From the NCBI RefSeq assembly GCF_051622035.1, contig NC_135355.1, forward strand, positions 28,862,986 through 28,926,985: 64,000 nucleotides of DNA, in the 5' to 3' direction. Numbering within the stretch: position 1 is the first letter of the stretch; each line of letters starts with the position of its first letter. A model generated the notes under the pieces. That model saw only the letters and a program-made list of their open reading frames with translations, did no database searches and was not told the origin of the DNA. Both the position numbers and the translations under genes were made by a program. This document shows positions 1-12,062 of this stretch, in pieces. The DNA is from Arctopsyche grandis (lineage: Eukaryota > Arthropoda > Insecta > Trichoptera > Hydropsychidae).

Positions 1-654
1 TTCTAAAAAACGATATTATTCAATAATGGGAGTCTTTGAAAGACAGTGTATTATTTTATTAATATTTTGTCTCGATTGTATGTACATACATATGTATACA
101 GATGGCTGATAATTTGCTCGTCGCTGAGAAACACCTACGACAAACAAATCGTTAGAGAAAAGTATTTCGTAGCTAAAATTTTATTATGCCTACAACATTT
201 TCAAGCCAATATGAGACGAACAAAAAACGAGAGTGTTACGAACAGAAATACAAAACTTATATTTAAAAATATGTATAAATCAAAACCCATTTTGACTTTG
301 TATGTACATACATGTATATTTAAATCAAAATTTAAAAAAAACCACCATATCAAATATTTGTGCAATTTTCGACATATCAAAATAGTCTTGAGAAAGGTTT
401 CTAGCACTTTCCTGTTCGGGCTTAGAGAATAAATAATGATATTGGTGGGTGACTAAATTTGCAATGTGTCATTTGGTATGGAATAGTCTCAACAAGCACT
501 TTCAGACAAAATCGACAAATTTCGACAGGAGACTTTGACCGGTTTATGAACCTTAACTCCTCAACTTGTTCCTAAGTCCTCAATTTATAAATAATCCCGG
601 TGTATGTATATAAACTATGTGGAAAGTAAATTCTTTGATGATCATAAGCAACAA

Positions 655-812
655 CATATGTAAACAACTTCTTAGGGTCTAAGGCTTTCGATTGTATGAT
701 CATGGGTTCTATCCTTGACTTTGTTGCTGGCCAGACCTCGGATATGTGACAACAAGGTCGATCCTTTCCTTTCAGAGTTTGCCAATTAATCCGATTTCAT
801 TGAATATCGTCC
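655..812 (+). repeat. Diverged SINE copy (partial)
   Basis: This stretch resembles the body of the SINE seen in full at 12063-12475. It has the same order of landmarks: a degenerate B-box-like GGGTTCTATCC, then CTGGCCAGACCTCGGATATG, a GTCGATCCTTTCC segment and CAGAGTTTGCCAATTAATC. The 5' tRNA-like head is poorly preserved and the 3' stem-loop tail is missing. It is an old, decayed copy with no coding capacity. Confidence 0.55.
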
Positions 813-1075
813 TATTTTTTCAATATTTGTGTTTGATTTTATCATGATTTGTTAACATTTAAAATTGTTGCACAAATTTGTCTGGAATTGGGCTTACTTA
901 TACATATGTATGTACAATGTTGAAAATATATGTCATGTTAATAAAATGGGTGTATACCTGTATAAAATAAACAACTATTGACACGAGGCACTACAAGGAC
1001 ACCCACGCTACAATTCTAGTACATCGACGTAGCATGTTTTTTACTATGAAAAACTTACTCTAATAACTAAAGCCC

Positions 1076-1192
1076 GGATACCCAAGGTGCCGTTCATTGT
1101 TCAAATGTTGTAAATGCATTGTTAAAGGTTTGCCGAACCTTTTTAACAAAGCATTTACAACAATGGAACAATGAGCGGCACGTTGGCTATCC
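1076..1192. mobile_element. Foldback MITE, near-perfect 117 bp hairpin
   Basis: The left half, starting GGATACCCAAGGTGCCGTTC, is the reverse complement of the right half, ending GAGCGGCACGTTGGCTATCC, with few mismatches and a loop of only a few bases near 1130-1140. Both arms contain the words CATTGTT and TTGTAAATGC. A half-copy of the same sequence lies at about 9746-9805. The structure fits a non-autonomous foldback or MITE element; no superfamily can be assigned because no clear target duplication is visible. Confidence 0.7.
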
Positions 1193-1204
1193 CTACTCTA
1201 CTAA

Positions 1205-1470
1205 TAACTGTTTTACACACGCTATTGAAGGTGACATGATACCATCAACATCTACAGCCATTCACCAACCAATGTGGAATGTTTCGAGTAACTCTCATCT
1301 ATCACACCCCACACATATTTCTAATTCAATCAACCCATCTTCCTTGCGGTCTTCGTTTCACCCTTTTACATACTCTCGGATACTATTCAAGCACTTCTTT
1401 CGTCTATTCTTCTAACTACGTGACCCACCCATTGCCATTTCAAACTCTTCACTATATCAACTACCCTTGT
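1205..1470 (-). mobile_element. RTE-type non-LTR retrotransposon, 3' fragment
   Basis: Read on the minus strand, this region begins GGGTCACGTAGTTAGAAGAA and ends in a GGTTGGTGAATGGCTGTAGA segment followed by TGATG-type repeats. It is clearly related to the fragments at 22262-22480 and 22680-22895, which encode the GEAFIQQWM-like end of RTE-clade reverse transcriptases. Stops and indels interrupt every frame, so it is a dead 5'-truncated copy. The long plus-strand open frames here are antisense noise. Confidence 0.5.
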
Positions 1471-1693
1471 CATACATCTCATCTGTATATATATTATAGT
1501 ACTGCAACGTGGGGACATGAGAGAGTATCCACTGTCTTCGTTCCACTGCATTCGTGGGTGAACAATAGAGACCCCCGATTTAGGCTAGCGGGACTCAGTA
1601 AGTGCCCGAACCAACGATACGCTGGAGTTCTCATCAACCCGGACAAGTGCGTGCGACTCGCCGGGGTAGACTACGCGCCTAGACAATACACAC

Positions 1694-1977
1694 TAAGGGC
1701 GAAAACAGCGATGAACGGCACACCGTGTGCATGGCACCTTGCCGTGGGTGGTCTCCTACATTTCTTCAAATATGGGATACAGCGTTATCGATCACTATCA
1801 AGCAAGAATAAATAAAAACATACAATTTGACCGAATAAGGTCCAGAGGATCATTGTGGGGCGGGCGTGCCGGGCGCTCCTTGAATGGCCGGCATGGCACG
1901 CATCATTTTTTTCGCATGTTTAAAAGTATCTAAGAAAAACCACGTGCCACATTCACAGCTGTATGATTTCGCTCTAA
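1694..1977. mobile_element. MITE, family with AGGGCGAAAACACAGCG ends (copy 1)
   Basis: The left end AAGGGCGAAAACAGCGATG is inverted at the right end, which on the minus strand reads TTAGAGCGAAATCATACAGC. The flanks offer TA on both sides, as expected for Tc1/mariner-type MITEs. The interior (ATGGCACCTTGCCGTGGGTG, then a CCCATATTTGAAGAAATGTAG-like motif in antisense) recurs inverted at 10785-11092, which is the closest relative. More diverged relatives lie at 4100-4414, 12956-13543 and 21923-22221. There is no transposase. Confidence 0.65.
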
Positions 1978-2047
1978 TAGATCAGGGAAGCTATGCTGTG
2001 CAACTTGTCCTTTAAAATGAGGGACACGTGGTAGATCAGATTAATGT

Positions 2048-2140
2048 GGAGTGAGCGGTGGTTACGTGTTAACCTCCTGAATCGTTGAATAAATGCTTTG
2101 AAGGGACTTTCATTTGGATCCTGAACCCACCCCTACGCAA
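2048..2140 (+). repeat. LTR-like fragment, 3' end
   Basis: This piece ends in ACCCACCCCTACGCAA and carries an AATAAATGCTTTGAAGGGAC block with a possible polyadenylation signal. The same end is found at 15735-15845 (minus strand), and the fuller copy at 46218-46605 (minus strand) suggests it is the 3' part of an LTR. It is truncated on its 5' side. Confidence 0.45.
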
Positions 2141-2149
2141 TAGTACTAT

Positions 2150-3165
2150 GAATAAGAATGCATTTTCAAAATACCTGTGATGGTGGAAGCTTCCTTGGTG
2201 TTTATACGTAGCTGGGAGGGGCGCGCGGGGCCCGCATCCTGCAGGGCGGCCAGCTTGCCGGCTAGGCTGCGGGCGACAGCCTGTGTCGCGGTGTCGCCTT
2301 CCTGTCAAAACAAATATCATAAAAATATATCTTATGTAGTGTCAAATGGACATAAAAGTGACACACCGAGTGATACAACCGAAAAACAGCGCGTGAAACG
2401 AGCGTCGGATCAAAAACCCAACAGAACGCCATCAACCCAAGTCAGTACCCAAGGGACGAGGAAAAAGGCCACACGAAAAGGTCAGGTGAGCTCAATACTG
2501 TGCGTGGGTGTATGTATGTATGTACGTACATATGTATGTGTGTAGGTATTCAATAAGGGGAACGCACCGTGTGAAATCTCAAACTGTAAAGTCAGTGGTT
2601 CATTTTAACAGAAAACATACAATTATAAATCTTCATACTAATACAGTTGTGAAAAGTCTCGACAATTATTATAAGATGTCTTTAACCTTCAGATATAAAC
2701 ACAGATTAACAAAAAACTTCAATTTGCTTTAGATCGTAATGTTTATTTAATAAAAAATAGTATATATAGAGAAAACCTCAGGCATACGGACAGCCCCCTA
2801 AGGTATTTAACAATCTCTACTAATTTTATTTTATTTTATTTTATTTATTGAAAAATCAACAATCGTCGGCAAGTAGTATGTAATATACTGGCTGATTTAA
2901 AACAAAGCAATCCGCCGATATCAGCTGTTTTAATAATAAATTTTGATATTTCTCTAGATTCCCGTGCTCAGTGGGTGAGTATACTCGTATTTACACGAAT
3001 CTGAATTGAATTAATAGGGATAATACATTAAATTGTCTTTATATGAGAATCAGATAAATTTCCACTTAAAAAAATCATATTTCGACGATTTATAGGTATT
3101 CGCTGGCGAACATGTAAAGGTGTAGTTACACTTTCCCAAAATCGAATAGTTTTGCTTAGTAGGGT
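2150..3165. other. No gene seen
   Basis: 2170-2310 is locally GC-rich (GGGAGGGGCGCGCGGGGCCC) and resembles neither a coding exon nor a known repeat here. 2505-2540 is a TATGTATGTACGTACA microsatellite. The rest is AT-rich with a short (ATTTT)n run at about 2825-2850. No splice-bounded open frame is convincing. Confidence 0.5.
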
Positions 3166-3166
3166 T

Positions 3167-3235
3167 GTGGAGTGATTCTTTGGTCGGAGTCAGAGTCGGG
3201 GTCGTTAAAAAATCAAAGGACTCTGAATTTCGCAT
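3167..3235 (+). repeat. hAT-like terminal fragment
   Basis: The sequence AGGGTTGTGGAGTGATTCTT followed by GTCGGAGTCAGAGTCGGGGT matches the general form of widespread hAT ends of the type CAGGGCTGTGGAGTCGGAGTC. A second fragment of the same kind is at 36435-36480. Only one end is present. Confidence 0.35.
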
Positions 3236-4099
3236 TTAATAAATATTGATTTACCGACGAAAGTAGGATTCGTGTATACGACGAGAGTGATTTGATTTTT
3301 TTTAATGCTTTTTATTGTTAATAAATTATGTTCACAATACCTTTTATATCTATTTTAATGGGCTACTAACCTACCGATCATTGTTTATTTTACAATTGTA
3401 TTTTATTTTAGTAATTATAGTATTACCTTATGTCATTGTTAGTATACAGCACAATAGGAAAAAAAACTATTTAGAATTATTCTATAACGAGAGTGATTCA
3501 CCAATATCCAATGAATGTAGTTTTAATATTTCTATCTTTGTGTTTTTCTCATTACTAACAAGTATTAAGACTTTAAATCCAAATATGGTGATAGAAAATG
3601 CATTCAAATGAGCCTGACAAGTTTAAGTTGGAAACTGCGGCAATTTGATGACAGTTTTCAACGATTTATTAATTTAATAAATTGACTCCATAACCCGATT
3701 GCTAATGTGGAAAGCGGTAACAGTGACGAATAACAATAAGACATCATTGCCACATTTTAAGGCAGGAAGGTTCGGTTGACACATCAGCAAACATCGTTTT
3801 TCGTCATTTTGATATTTTCTCGAATACTTTATTGAAGACAATCCAGAGATGCGACAATTGGGTCAATAGGCCATAATATTGACCTAAAATTCCACACCCT
3901 ATGAATACGAAACGAGACTACTGAGGGCAAGGGACGACGCAAATTGGCGTGAATGGATAAAACGAGACGACGTTGTTTACATATACATATATGTATGTAT
4001 GTATATTGGTTACATTTTACAACGAATGCCAAAAAACCAAAAAATCTTTCGCCGAATCGCACCCATAGAAGTTTACACTTGATGGTTCGAAAAATATAG

Positions 4100-4414
4100 A
4101 AAGTCGAAATCACGAAGAGTTGGACGTTGCACGCGTTTTTTAGATACTTATAAACATACGAAAAAAATACAGCGTCTCTAGCGCATGGCATTCATGGCAC
4201 ACAGTCCCAAAAAATCACCCCCTGGAGTGTTTTCAGTGATATGTTGTCCTTGCATTGATACAAGTTTGACAGTGATTGATAACGTTTAATCCCATATTTG
4301 AAGAAATTTAGGAGAAACTTGTCGAAATATTAAGATCGTACAAATTAGCAATGAATTGGGAACGCCTTTTCTATGATATGCCGTGCCGTTCATCTCTGTG
4401 TGATTTCCCCTTAT
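4100..4414. mobile_element. MITE, AGGGCGAAAACACAGCG family (copy 2)
   Basis: The left end AAGTCGAAATCACGAAGAGT and, on the minus strand, the right end AAGGGGAAATCACACAGAGA form inverted termini. Inside are the family hallmarks: CGCGTTTTTTAGATACTTAT, CCCCTGGAGTGTTTTCAGTG, TTGACAGTGATTGATAACG and TCCCATATTTGAAGAAAT. It is non-coding and diverged from copy 1, most strongly in the middle third. Confidence 0.6.
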
Positions 4415-4440
4415 GGAGCAAAAACACCATGTCTTTCCAC

Positions 4441-5310
4441 CTAGAGTTTGTGATCGAGAAATCTCGACTCGAGATTTCACGAAAATTCTCGAGAAATTTT
4501 GATTCTCGTTTCTCGAGAATATTTTATTGTTAAATTTCGAGATTCTCGTTTCTCGAGAATATTTTATTATGAAAATTCGAGATTCTTGTTCCTCGAGAAT
4601 ATTTTAAATTTTTCACTACATGTTTTTGTTCAATAAATTGATTGATTTATAACTTTTTACTTTATTTTGAAATGTTTAGTATGAATGTATGCATGAAGCA
4701 TGAAGTTTTTCCTCACAAAGATGTTTGATTTATTATTTATGTATTTGCGTAGATATATATGTATCTATCTCATACATATTAGTCAATTTTTGGTCGGAAT
4801 TCTAATATGCATAGATGGTCAGTATTTTTATTATTTGTCCTGTATGTCCAGTATTTTTATTTTTTGATCAGTATGTTATCTTTTGGTCACAAAAACACGG
4901 ACAAAACCGGATAGCAACACAATTTTATGAAATTCTTTGTTAATTATTGTTATTTTTACTATTTTAAATTACTTTGTATATTTTTATTTTCTTTTATTTA
5001 TTTTTTTATTCAATGTTCTATTGTATATCTCTATATCTTTATTTCATCGTGTCTTTAATAAATTTATAAACCCCAATATAATAGGGTCCTTTCGACTTCT
5101 TTAATGTTTTCGATTTTATATGCTAAAAAAATTGATTCACTATATTAAAAAAAATTATACTCGAGAATTCTCGAGAATCAAAAAAGAAAATCTCAAGATT
5201 CAAATATTCCGAAAAATGAGATTATCAAATCTCGAGATTCAAATATTCCTAGAAAATGAGATTCTCGAATCTTGAGAATCAAAAAAAGTCGAGAAATCCC
5301 AACATCTAGT
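4441..5310. mobile_element. DNA element with TCTCGAGAAT subterminal repeats
   Basis: The left end carries at least four spaced copies of TCTCGAGAAT, and the right end (5158-5300) carries the same word repeatedly in both orientations, always next to AATATT or GATTC. The outermost motifs read ATCGAGAAATCTCGACTC on the left and, inverted, GGGATTTCTCGACTTTTTTT on the right. Clustered subterminal repeats with an AT-rich, non-coding interior of about 550 bp fit a non-autonomous DNA transposon, possibly hAT. No clear target duplication was identified. Confidence 0.5.
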
Positions 5311-5319
5311 TCCACCGAA

Positions 5320-6380
5320 AGTGGAACTACACCTTAATACTTTTTAGTGTCCGAATTAGCAATGGGGAAGCGCTAATTTACGTTACGCGTATTCTTGCTC
5401 AGTTTCACAATCGAAGACTAGCTCTAAGAACTCGCTACCAAAGCGTTGGTCTAGAATGCGACAGGTGGAATATGCAATTAGATGACAAAAGGAAGACGGA
5501 CGCATGTGCAAAATGGAAGACGTTTTGAAATTGCAACGCTGAAACCTGGAGAACAGCGAAGAGAATTCAATTGAATTCAAATACATAACGCGAAATCAAC
5601 ATAACAAAAGAAAACGCGAAACTTGTACATGAGTTACGTATTGTGGAAAATTACCATGGAAAACCGACATACAAAGGTACTTATATGTTGCAGACGGAAA
5701 AATGTCTTCTGTTAGATATGTTCATATACATATGTACGTGCTTTTTGTTTCGACAATTGATTCGCTTAGCAATGATAGTTCATAATTACATAAATAAATT
5801 AACAATCAAAGTATCTTACATCTTCCTTCAATTAAAAATAAACAGAAGAACAATGCTTGTTTTCAATTGCAAAGAAAGCAAGCGAACGAACGTGTCAAAT
5901 TCACTGTCAAGACATATCTAAAGTTTCTTCTATAAACCTGAAAATACTAACTATCATTGCAAAAGCGCCAAATATACATACATACACACCAGTCGTTCTT
6001 ATATAAACGACACGCATCTTCGGTTAAAAATACTATCGACGTAAGCATCAAGACGAAATTACGCTCACTTTCCATATACACACGTACATATGTATGCAAA
6101 TCGCGATGAAATTGGCGATAAGACACTTTTTTGTAATATTACGTGTCAATTACAAGAATAAAAACATATAAAATCAATACATATGTATCTGTAAATATCA
6201 ATTTCGTGTAATATTACATGCATACATGTACCATACGATCGTAAACGAAATCAATTTCATAGCATGCATGACATCTAAATAATAAAAAGAAAGGATTTGA
6301 GATGTAACAGACTTAAAAATCTTCATCGATTTATTGAAAGAGAGCATTATTCTATTTGACTTCAGTCAACATTGTCAAAA
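5320..6380. other. No gene seen
   Basis: This is AT-rich sequence with scattered TACATA microsatellite. Short open frames of 60-90 codons (for example near 5383-5586 and 5643-5921) show no recognisable domain, and neighbouring repeats do not extend into them. Confidence 0.5.
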
Positions 6381-6384
6381 AACT

Positions 6385-6640
6385 AGCAGTATAGCTCGGT
6401 GGTTGACGTGGTGGTTGAACACCGAGAAGTTCCCTTGTCCAAGCCTTCGGTTGACTTCGATTAAAATAATTTATTCCGAGTATTATCTGTAGTGCTGCTG
6501 GTCAGACTTGGATATTTGTGACTCCAAGTCCATCGTTTCCTATCAGTTTGCCAATTTATTTGGTTTCATTATTGAAACGGTTCCTCATCAAATTGGCAAA
6601 AACACCCTAACCACTATGTCACCACTGTTTAATATTATTT
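6385..6640 (+). repeat. SINE copy, tRNA-derived, 3' truncated
   Basis: It starts with the tRNA-like head AGCAGTATAGCTCGGTGGTT and continues through CTGTAGTGCTGCTGGTCAGA, CAGTTTGCCAATTTATTTGG, TTGAAACGGTTCC and ACTATGTCACCACTGTTT, in the same order as the full copy at 12063-12475. The head has a small duplication of GTGGTTGA, and the B box is decayed (CCTTGTCCAAGCC). The stem-loop tail is absent. Confidence 0.7.
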
Positions 6641-6644
6641 CTAA

Positions 6645-9600
6645 TTTATAATATATTAATATTTATACACAAGTTTAATAATACCATAGGTGTAGTTCAG
6701 GGTCACTCCGTAATGGGTTCAAGGGATAATATACATTTAATCAAAAGTATCTAAAAATAATCAAATCTTAAATTTGATTATCAAATCTAGAAAATCCAGA
6801 AAATCAGACAAAAGTCAAATTAGTAATTCATAAAAATCATCGAATTTTCCGGTAATTTATTGGTTTGCCTAATACACAATACAATTATAAATCGTACGAT
6901 TTTAAATATGTAATAAATAAAATGTGGACGGACTAAATCATTGAAACGAAACGTTTACAAATCTTTCAAATCTATCAGGGTCTATGAACGTATTTATATT
7001 AGTGTTGTACCCGATGAAATATCATCGCATGGCTGTTGGCATATTAAGTTATTAAATAAAACAAATAAAAAAAATGTGTCGGTCCTGTGTTCGATCCGCA
7101 CACGGTCTAATTTTTTAATACCGAATACCTTTTAAATATATTTAATTGTTTAATACGAAAACAAATGATAAAAAAACTACCTACCTACCTACATACATAT
7201 AAACAATATAAAACACCGATAGAAAAATTAATTGATTAATTAAATAAATTTTCAATAGATAGCGGTAAATGCTCAGACTTAGAGTCGTTTATTAGCCTAT
7301 AGGAAAAATTGGTAGCAAATAGTATATATAGAAGTTTTTTTTTGTTATCATATTCGTACGATTTGTTGGCATTGTTTTAGATGTGACGTACATATGTATG
7401 TCGAATCGAAACGACTATTATAGTACGGCAAGCGTTATCTCAGATACACTCGAGAGACAGAATAGCGATATTATACATATAATATAGCATGTAAATACAT
7501 TGGATAATCTCAAGCTACATAGTTCGTATAGGGACTGGAGTTGGGTCGAGCCCAACATGAAAATCAATCAATTCACTCGGATTCTGTGTACCTCAGCGGT
7601 GGTTGAACTTCATTTTCAGGTTATCGAAGTTTGTAAACAATACTCGAGATTCGAGAGGGGAGACGCATGCGCCTATGAGATGCGACGCATGAACCTATTC
7701 CATGACCTCTAGCAAGCACTATCGATTCTGGTGTTGCTGCTGCGGACCAGACGAATGCCACACCTACATATACTCCTAACGAGGATACATACTACACACT
7801 TCTGGACAACGACTTCAGACAGGGGCGAACGAACTCAAACGAACTGAAGAATTCATCCAAAATCCACCGACCGTTGAAATTATCACAATCTTTCGATACA
7901 GTTAGCCACTGAATAAACCATATAACAATTCTAATCTGAATATAAAATCATCAACAAATATGTATAGCGGAAACGAAACATACCTACGAAACAATAGAAA
8001 GTAATCACGCAATCCATACAAGCTTCGATGAATCGATTTCGATGAACATTCATCATCTCGCATTTGAATTCATTGCTTGCATACGTCAGTGAAGATGTTC
8101 GCATAAGTGGTATCGCACGCTTACAAAGCAAGGTCGTCTAATAAGATTGGTTTAAAAAAAACGAAACGACCTCTAAATCATTCGCTTCACCAGTGTGCAA
8201 GAAAATCACACAATTCTAAAATAGTACAATAAAAAAAATCATCGATTTTGTGAATATAATTGACCGTAATACCCGTCTGGTCTAACCAGAATAAAGCGTC
8301 AAACGAATGAGTGAATGAATGAATGAATGAAAAAACCTACCAGACGAGAAATTCATTGACGGAAAAGCCACCAGCTGAGGGATCAGCTGACGTGGTGACG
8401 TCATAGATAGAATAGTTCATAGACAGTCATTGGACACCGCTTGGAAAACCACCCTTATTCATTATTACCAAGGATAAGAGCGGGCATGAAAAAACGTCAT
8501 ATAGCCTTTCAGCAGGTGATCATGCAATATAATTCCGCAAATTAACTACATTTATATGTATGTACACATCAAATATTGCTCGAGAATATATTATATTATA
8601 TATGTACATACATAGATATATTAATAAACAGATCTTATTAAATACAATGACACGCAAAACAAAAATTGCGAATATTTTCTACAAGCATGCCCAATTAACA
8701 ATTGCTATATTATACTTCGGATATAATAAGCAAAAATCAATATGTATAAGTACTTAGCAATAATATAGTTGATTCTATTTTATTAACATTATGTACATAT
8801 TTTCTCATCCTTAAATATATCCCTCGCTTATCCAATATGTACATATTTTATCTCACTACACATTGTATTATACATACATTACGCTGATATGTTAAAATAT
8901 TCCACAGTAAAATATTTCAATGAAACTTTGTGTAAACTTGGTTGACCTAAAAACTGAAGATTCCGTCAAAACATGCATCTCAGTATTTTTAGAAGAACTA
9001 GGGACGAGCCCTGCATATTTTTTGGGGACATTCGTCAGCTCAAAATACTAAATACATATTTGATTTCGCGAAGTGTGTAAATTCTATACCTATTATTCGA
9101 TAAAAACTTTTGAAATAGGCGATAGACATTTTGATAAAGAACAAAATGTAAAACTAAAGCAGATAGTGACATGGTAGTTTCATCAATGTCAAATACAATT
9201 CTAGAGGCAATTGATATTGCCAAATAAAAAAAAAACTGAATAAACAAAGTAAGTATATAAATATGTAAGTAGCACGAGAAATTGAATGTATGTATGTATG
9301 TAGGTGCATAACATTAAACTAAATAAAGTTTCAAATAAAAGGTTTTAAAGAAAACAAAACACTTTTATTACCTCAACATGAAAACGATTCTGACTCAAAA
9401 TTTCAAAAATGACGAAAATGCACTCTGGATTCCGAGATGTATGTTCTCGGGAAAAGGGAACGAAATAGTGTGTCACGAGAAGTGAACAACGGGTTCATCG
9501 TCTTCGATGGTGTGCGTTTTCAGCGGGTTCAGTATATCTCAAACTGTACTTGGGAACGATCACTATGATACTGAATATAATTTATCTATATCAAAGTGTT

Positions 9601-9730
9601 GGCAAAACAAAAAGAGAAGATAGCCGTGTGAAATTGCTGTGATGAGAACTGTGCGCAATTTCCCACAATAACAATTTTGGGAGAAACTACGCTTGATATT
9701 ATTCAAATAAATATCATAACTAGAGGTAGG
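6645..9730. other. No gene seen; AT-rich
   Basis: There is no convincing exon in these 3 kb. Visible items are a (TGAA)n run at about 8306-8332, flanked by an inverted word (CGTCTGGT near 8273, ACCAGACG near 8339), and TACATA/TATGTA microsatellite patches. A modestly GC-richer block at 7500-7720 is open for 70 codons but has no recognisable domain or splice context. Confidence 0.5.
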
Positions 9731-9745
9731 ATAGTCACAGTGCTA

Positions 9746-9806
9746 TCCATTGTTCGGCAAACCTTTAACAATGCATTTACAACCTTTGGACAATACACGG
9801 CCCCCT
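9746..9806. repeat. Half copy of the foldback MITE
   Basis: The text ATTGTTCGGCAAACCTTTAA followed by CAATGCATTTACAACCTTTG matches one arm of the hairpin element at 1076-1192. The opposite arm is missing, so this is a deletion derivative. Confidence 0.5.
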
Positions 9807-10065
9807 CAGGCTCCGGTGACTAATCATAATATAATCATGTAAATTTTGTTACTAATTAATAAAAATTATAAAAATACAAATTTGTTTTTACGGCATCGGG
9901 CATCTATTGTTCGTTTCGACTTTCAACGAAGAAAAAATGTGCGAACTATTCTACGAAGAGTGAGCGTAAAAATGGACTACTGAATTGTAAATAATTCTAC
10001 AAAAAATCCCAACTATGTGCATACATGATTAATAGATATTACCCGCAGCAACATATTATACAGGT

Positions 10066-10148
10066 TCGGTGATTTTTGCGTATACTAATATTGCCAATAG
10101 TCATTCCAGGATTATTACGTATACGAATATTGCCAATAGTCATTCCAG
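10066..10148 (+). repeat. Two-copy tandem repeat, period about 40 bp
   Basis: The unit contains ATTGCCAATAGTCATTCCAG, which occurs twice in succession, preceded by GCGTATACTAAT in the first copy and ACGTATACGAAT in the second. Confidence 0.65.
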
Positions 10149-10169
10149 ACAATGATTGTTCCGAAAACC

Positions 10170-10660
10170 GATTTATGGTAAGAACATACCCAAAAGTGCG
10201 GCGCGGGGCGTGCTTGTGATTCCCAGCTGTGATAGGCGTATCTTCATGGCATTCTTAATTTCGGATAAACAAGTTTCTCTCACATTTCTTCAAATTTGGG
10301 AAAAAACACATGCAGCGTACTAATGTATGTGCATGTTCTTGCACCTTTATGGTAAGATCACATTGAAAATGCGGCATAGAACATACTCGTGGTTTCTAGC
10401 TGTGATGGGTATATCTTCATGTCATTCTTAATTTTCGATTAACAATTTTCTCTTACATTTCTACAAATATGGGGATCACCGTTATGGATCATTGTCAAAC
10501 CTATATCAATTCAAGGATAAAATATAACCGAAAACACTCTAGGGGGTTAGTTTTGCCTAGTATCGAAATGGCACAGACTAGGCGTGCTAGAGTTTTTTTT
10601 TGCATGTGCAAAAGTATCTAAAAAAAGGCGTGCCTCGTAACACTATGTGTATCTGGACCT
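10170..10660. mobile_element. Rearranged member of the AGGGCGAAA MITE family
   Basis: A block of about 120 bp (CTGTGATAGGCGTATCTTCA and following) is repeated in direct orientation at about 10225-10295 and 10400-10470. It is followed by a relative of the family core (ATATGGGGATCACCGTTATG, then GGATCATTGTCAAACC) and by GCATGTGCAAAAGTATCTAA. It looks like an old MITE with an internal duplication. Termini are unclear. Confidence 0.4.
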
Positions 10661-10784
10661 CTAGACTATTCTACAATTAAAATGTTTACTTTCAAAATAA
10701 AATTCATTTAAAAATATTTTCTTGTCCGGAAATATCCATGGTTATGCGTGGAATAAATAATTTGTGTCTTGAAATATCGGCGTA

Positions 10785-11092
10785 CAGAATAAGGGCGAAA
10801 TCACACAGCGGTGAATGTGGCACGTGGTTTTTCTTAGATTCTTTTAAACATGCGAAAAAAATGATGCTTGCCATTCAGTGCCGTGCCGGCCAATCATGGG
10901 ACGCCCGGCATGCCTCGCCCCACAATGATCTTTTGGACCTTTTTCGGTCAAATTGTATGCTTGTATTTATCCTTGCTTGACAGTGATCGATAACGGTGTA
11001 TCCCATATTTGCAGAAATGTAGGAGACCACCCACGGCGAGGAGCCATGCACGCGGTATGCCATTCATCGCTGTATGTTTTCGTCCTAATCCT
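10785..11092. mobile_element. MITE, AGGGCGAAAACACAGCG family (copy 3, inverted to copy 1)
   Basis: The left end AAGGGCGAAATCACACAGCG and the right end CAGCGATGAATGGCATACCG (minus strand) are inverted repeats. Between them are CACGTGGTTTTTCTTAGATTC, AACATGCGAAAAAAATGATG and TTGACAGTGATCGATAACGG. It is nearly collinear with the reverse complement of 1694-1977. A TA dinucleotide abuts each end. Confidence 0.7.
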
Positions 11093-11099
11093 GTCTGCA

Positions 11100-12055
11100 A
11101 AACTCTCAAGTAAAAGCAAACAAAAAATTCAATACGTATATGTATGTATAATAATATAATTATTATACATTATTGCTACCTTTTGGTACTAAAAAATATT
11201 ATAAAACCTGGTTGAATATTATTTTTAAAAACTAATTACATTTAAAATTCAGAAAAAAAATACAATGGTGTAGAACGAGGTGTCAAAATAAGGACTTGAT
11301 AAGATGGATGTATTAACTTCTCAAGTGGAAGTCAAACATGATTGAGGCAATATTGATATAGATTGTGATGAACGGAAGTCATCATCTTGTCATTACTACT
11401 AAAGGGATCAAAAATATGTAATTCAGTCCACGTAAATTTTTCAAGTCGCATATCGATCCGATTAGGGAAAGCTGAGTAACACTTTGGAATGAGGACAGGA
11501 GTGGTGCGTGGGTGCGAAGTTTCAGAGCCACTGGAAATATGTGTGCTGGCTATTTTGACCGAATGCATTCACAAGGTAGACAAAAAGCGACCATCGTGAA
11601 AATCAAAGCACGGAGTGAATCACTTCTGTGTGAGCCGGAAACCGAGGCGCCTCTCGGAGACACGTTTCAGCTTTGGAAAATAACGAACCCGAAGCATTTC
11701 ATTTCTGGAAAAAGCTAGAGTTAATGCATCCAGATTCATCTCTTTCTCTGGCTGTCAGATGAGTTTGTTTTTTGAACGCGTTGAACTGAAAATATACACA
11801 CCCCCGGACAAATTAGCTGTTCGACTTCATCAACTGAACACTTTTACGAACTGTCAAACACAGTAAATGTGTGTGGTACGAAATTCACACCGATCAATAC
11901 AATTTAATCGAAATCAGAAAGCAAAATATGTACATTAACATTCGAAACTTGCGTGGAAACCAATTAAAAGACAGTCATGACCATCTAATAACACGTATGT
12001 ACATATGTAAACATTTTTTCATTCATTATACAATAATCTATTAGTGCAGTATAAA
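11100..12055. other. No gene seen
   Basis: Antiparallel open frames around 11332-11568 and 11512-11718 overlap each other and show no domain. The block at 11440-11720 has a more balanced base composition than its surroundings, so an old unannotated repeat or a decayed exon cannot be excluded. Confidence 0.4.
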
Positions 12056-12062
12056 TATATAT

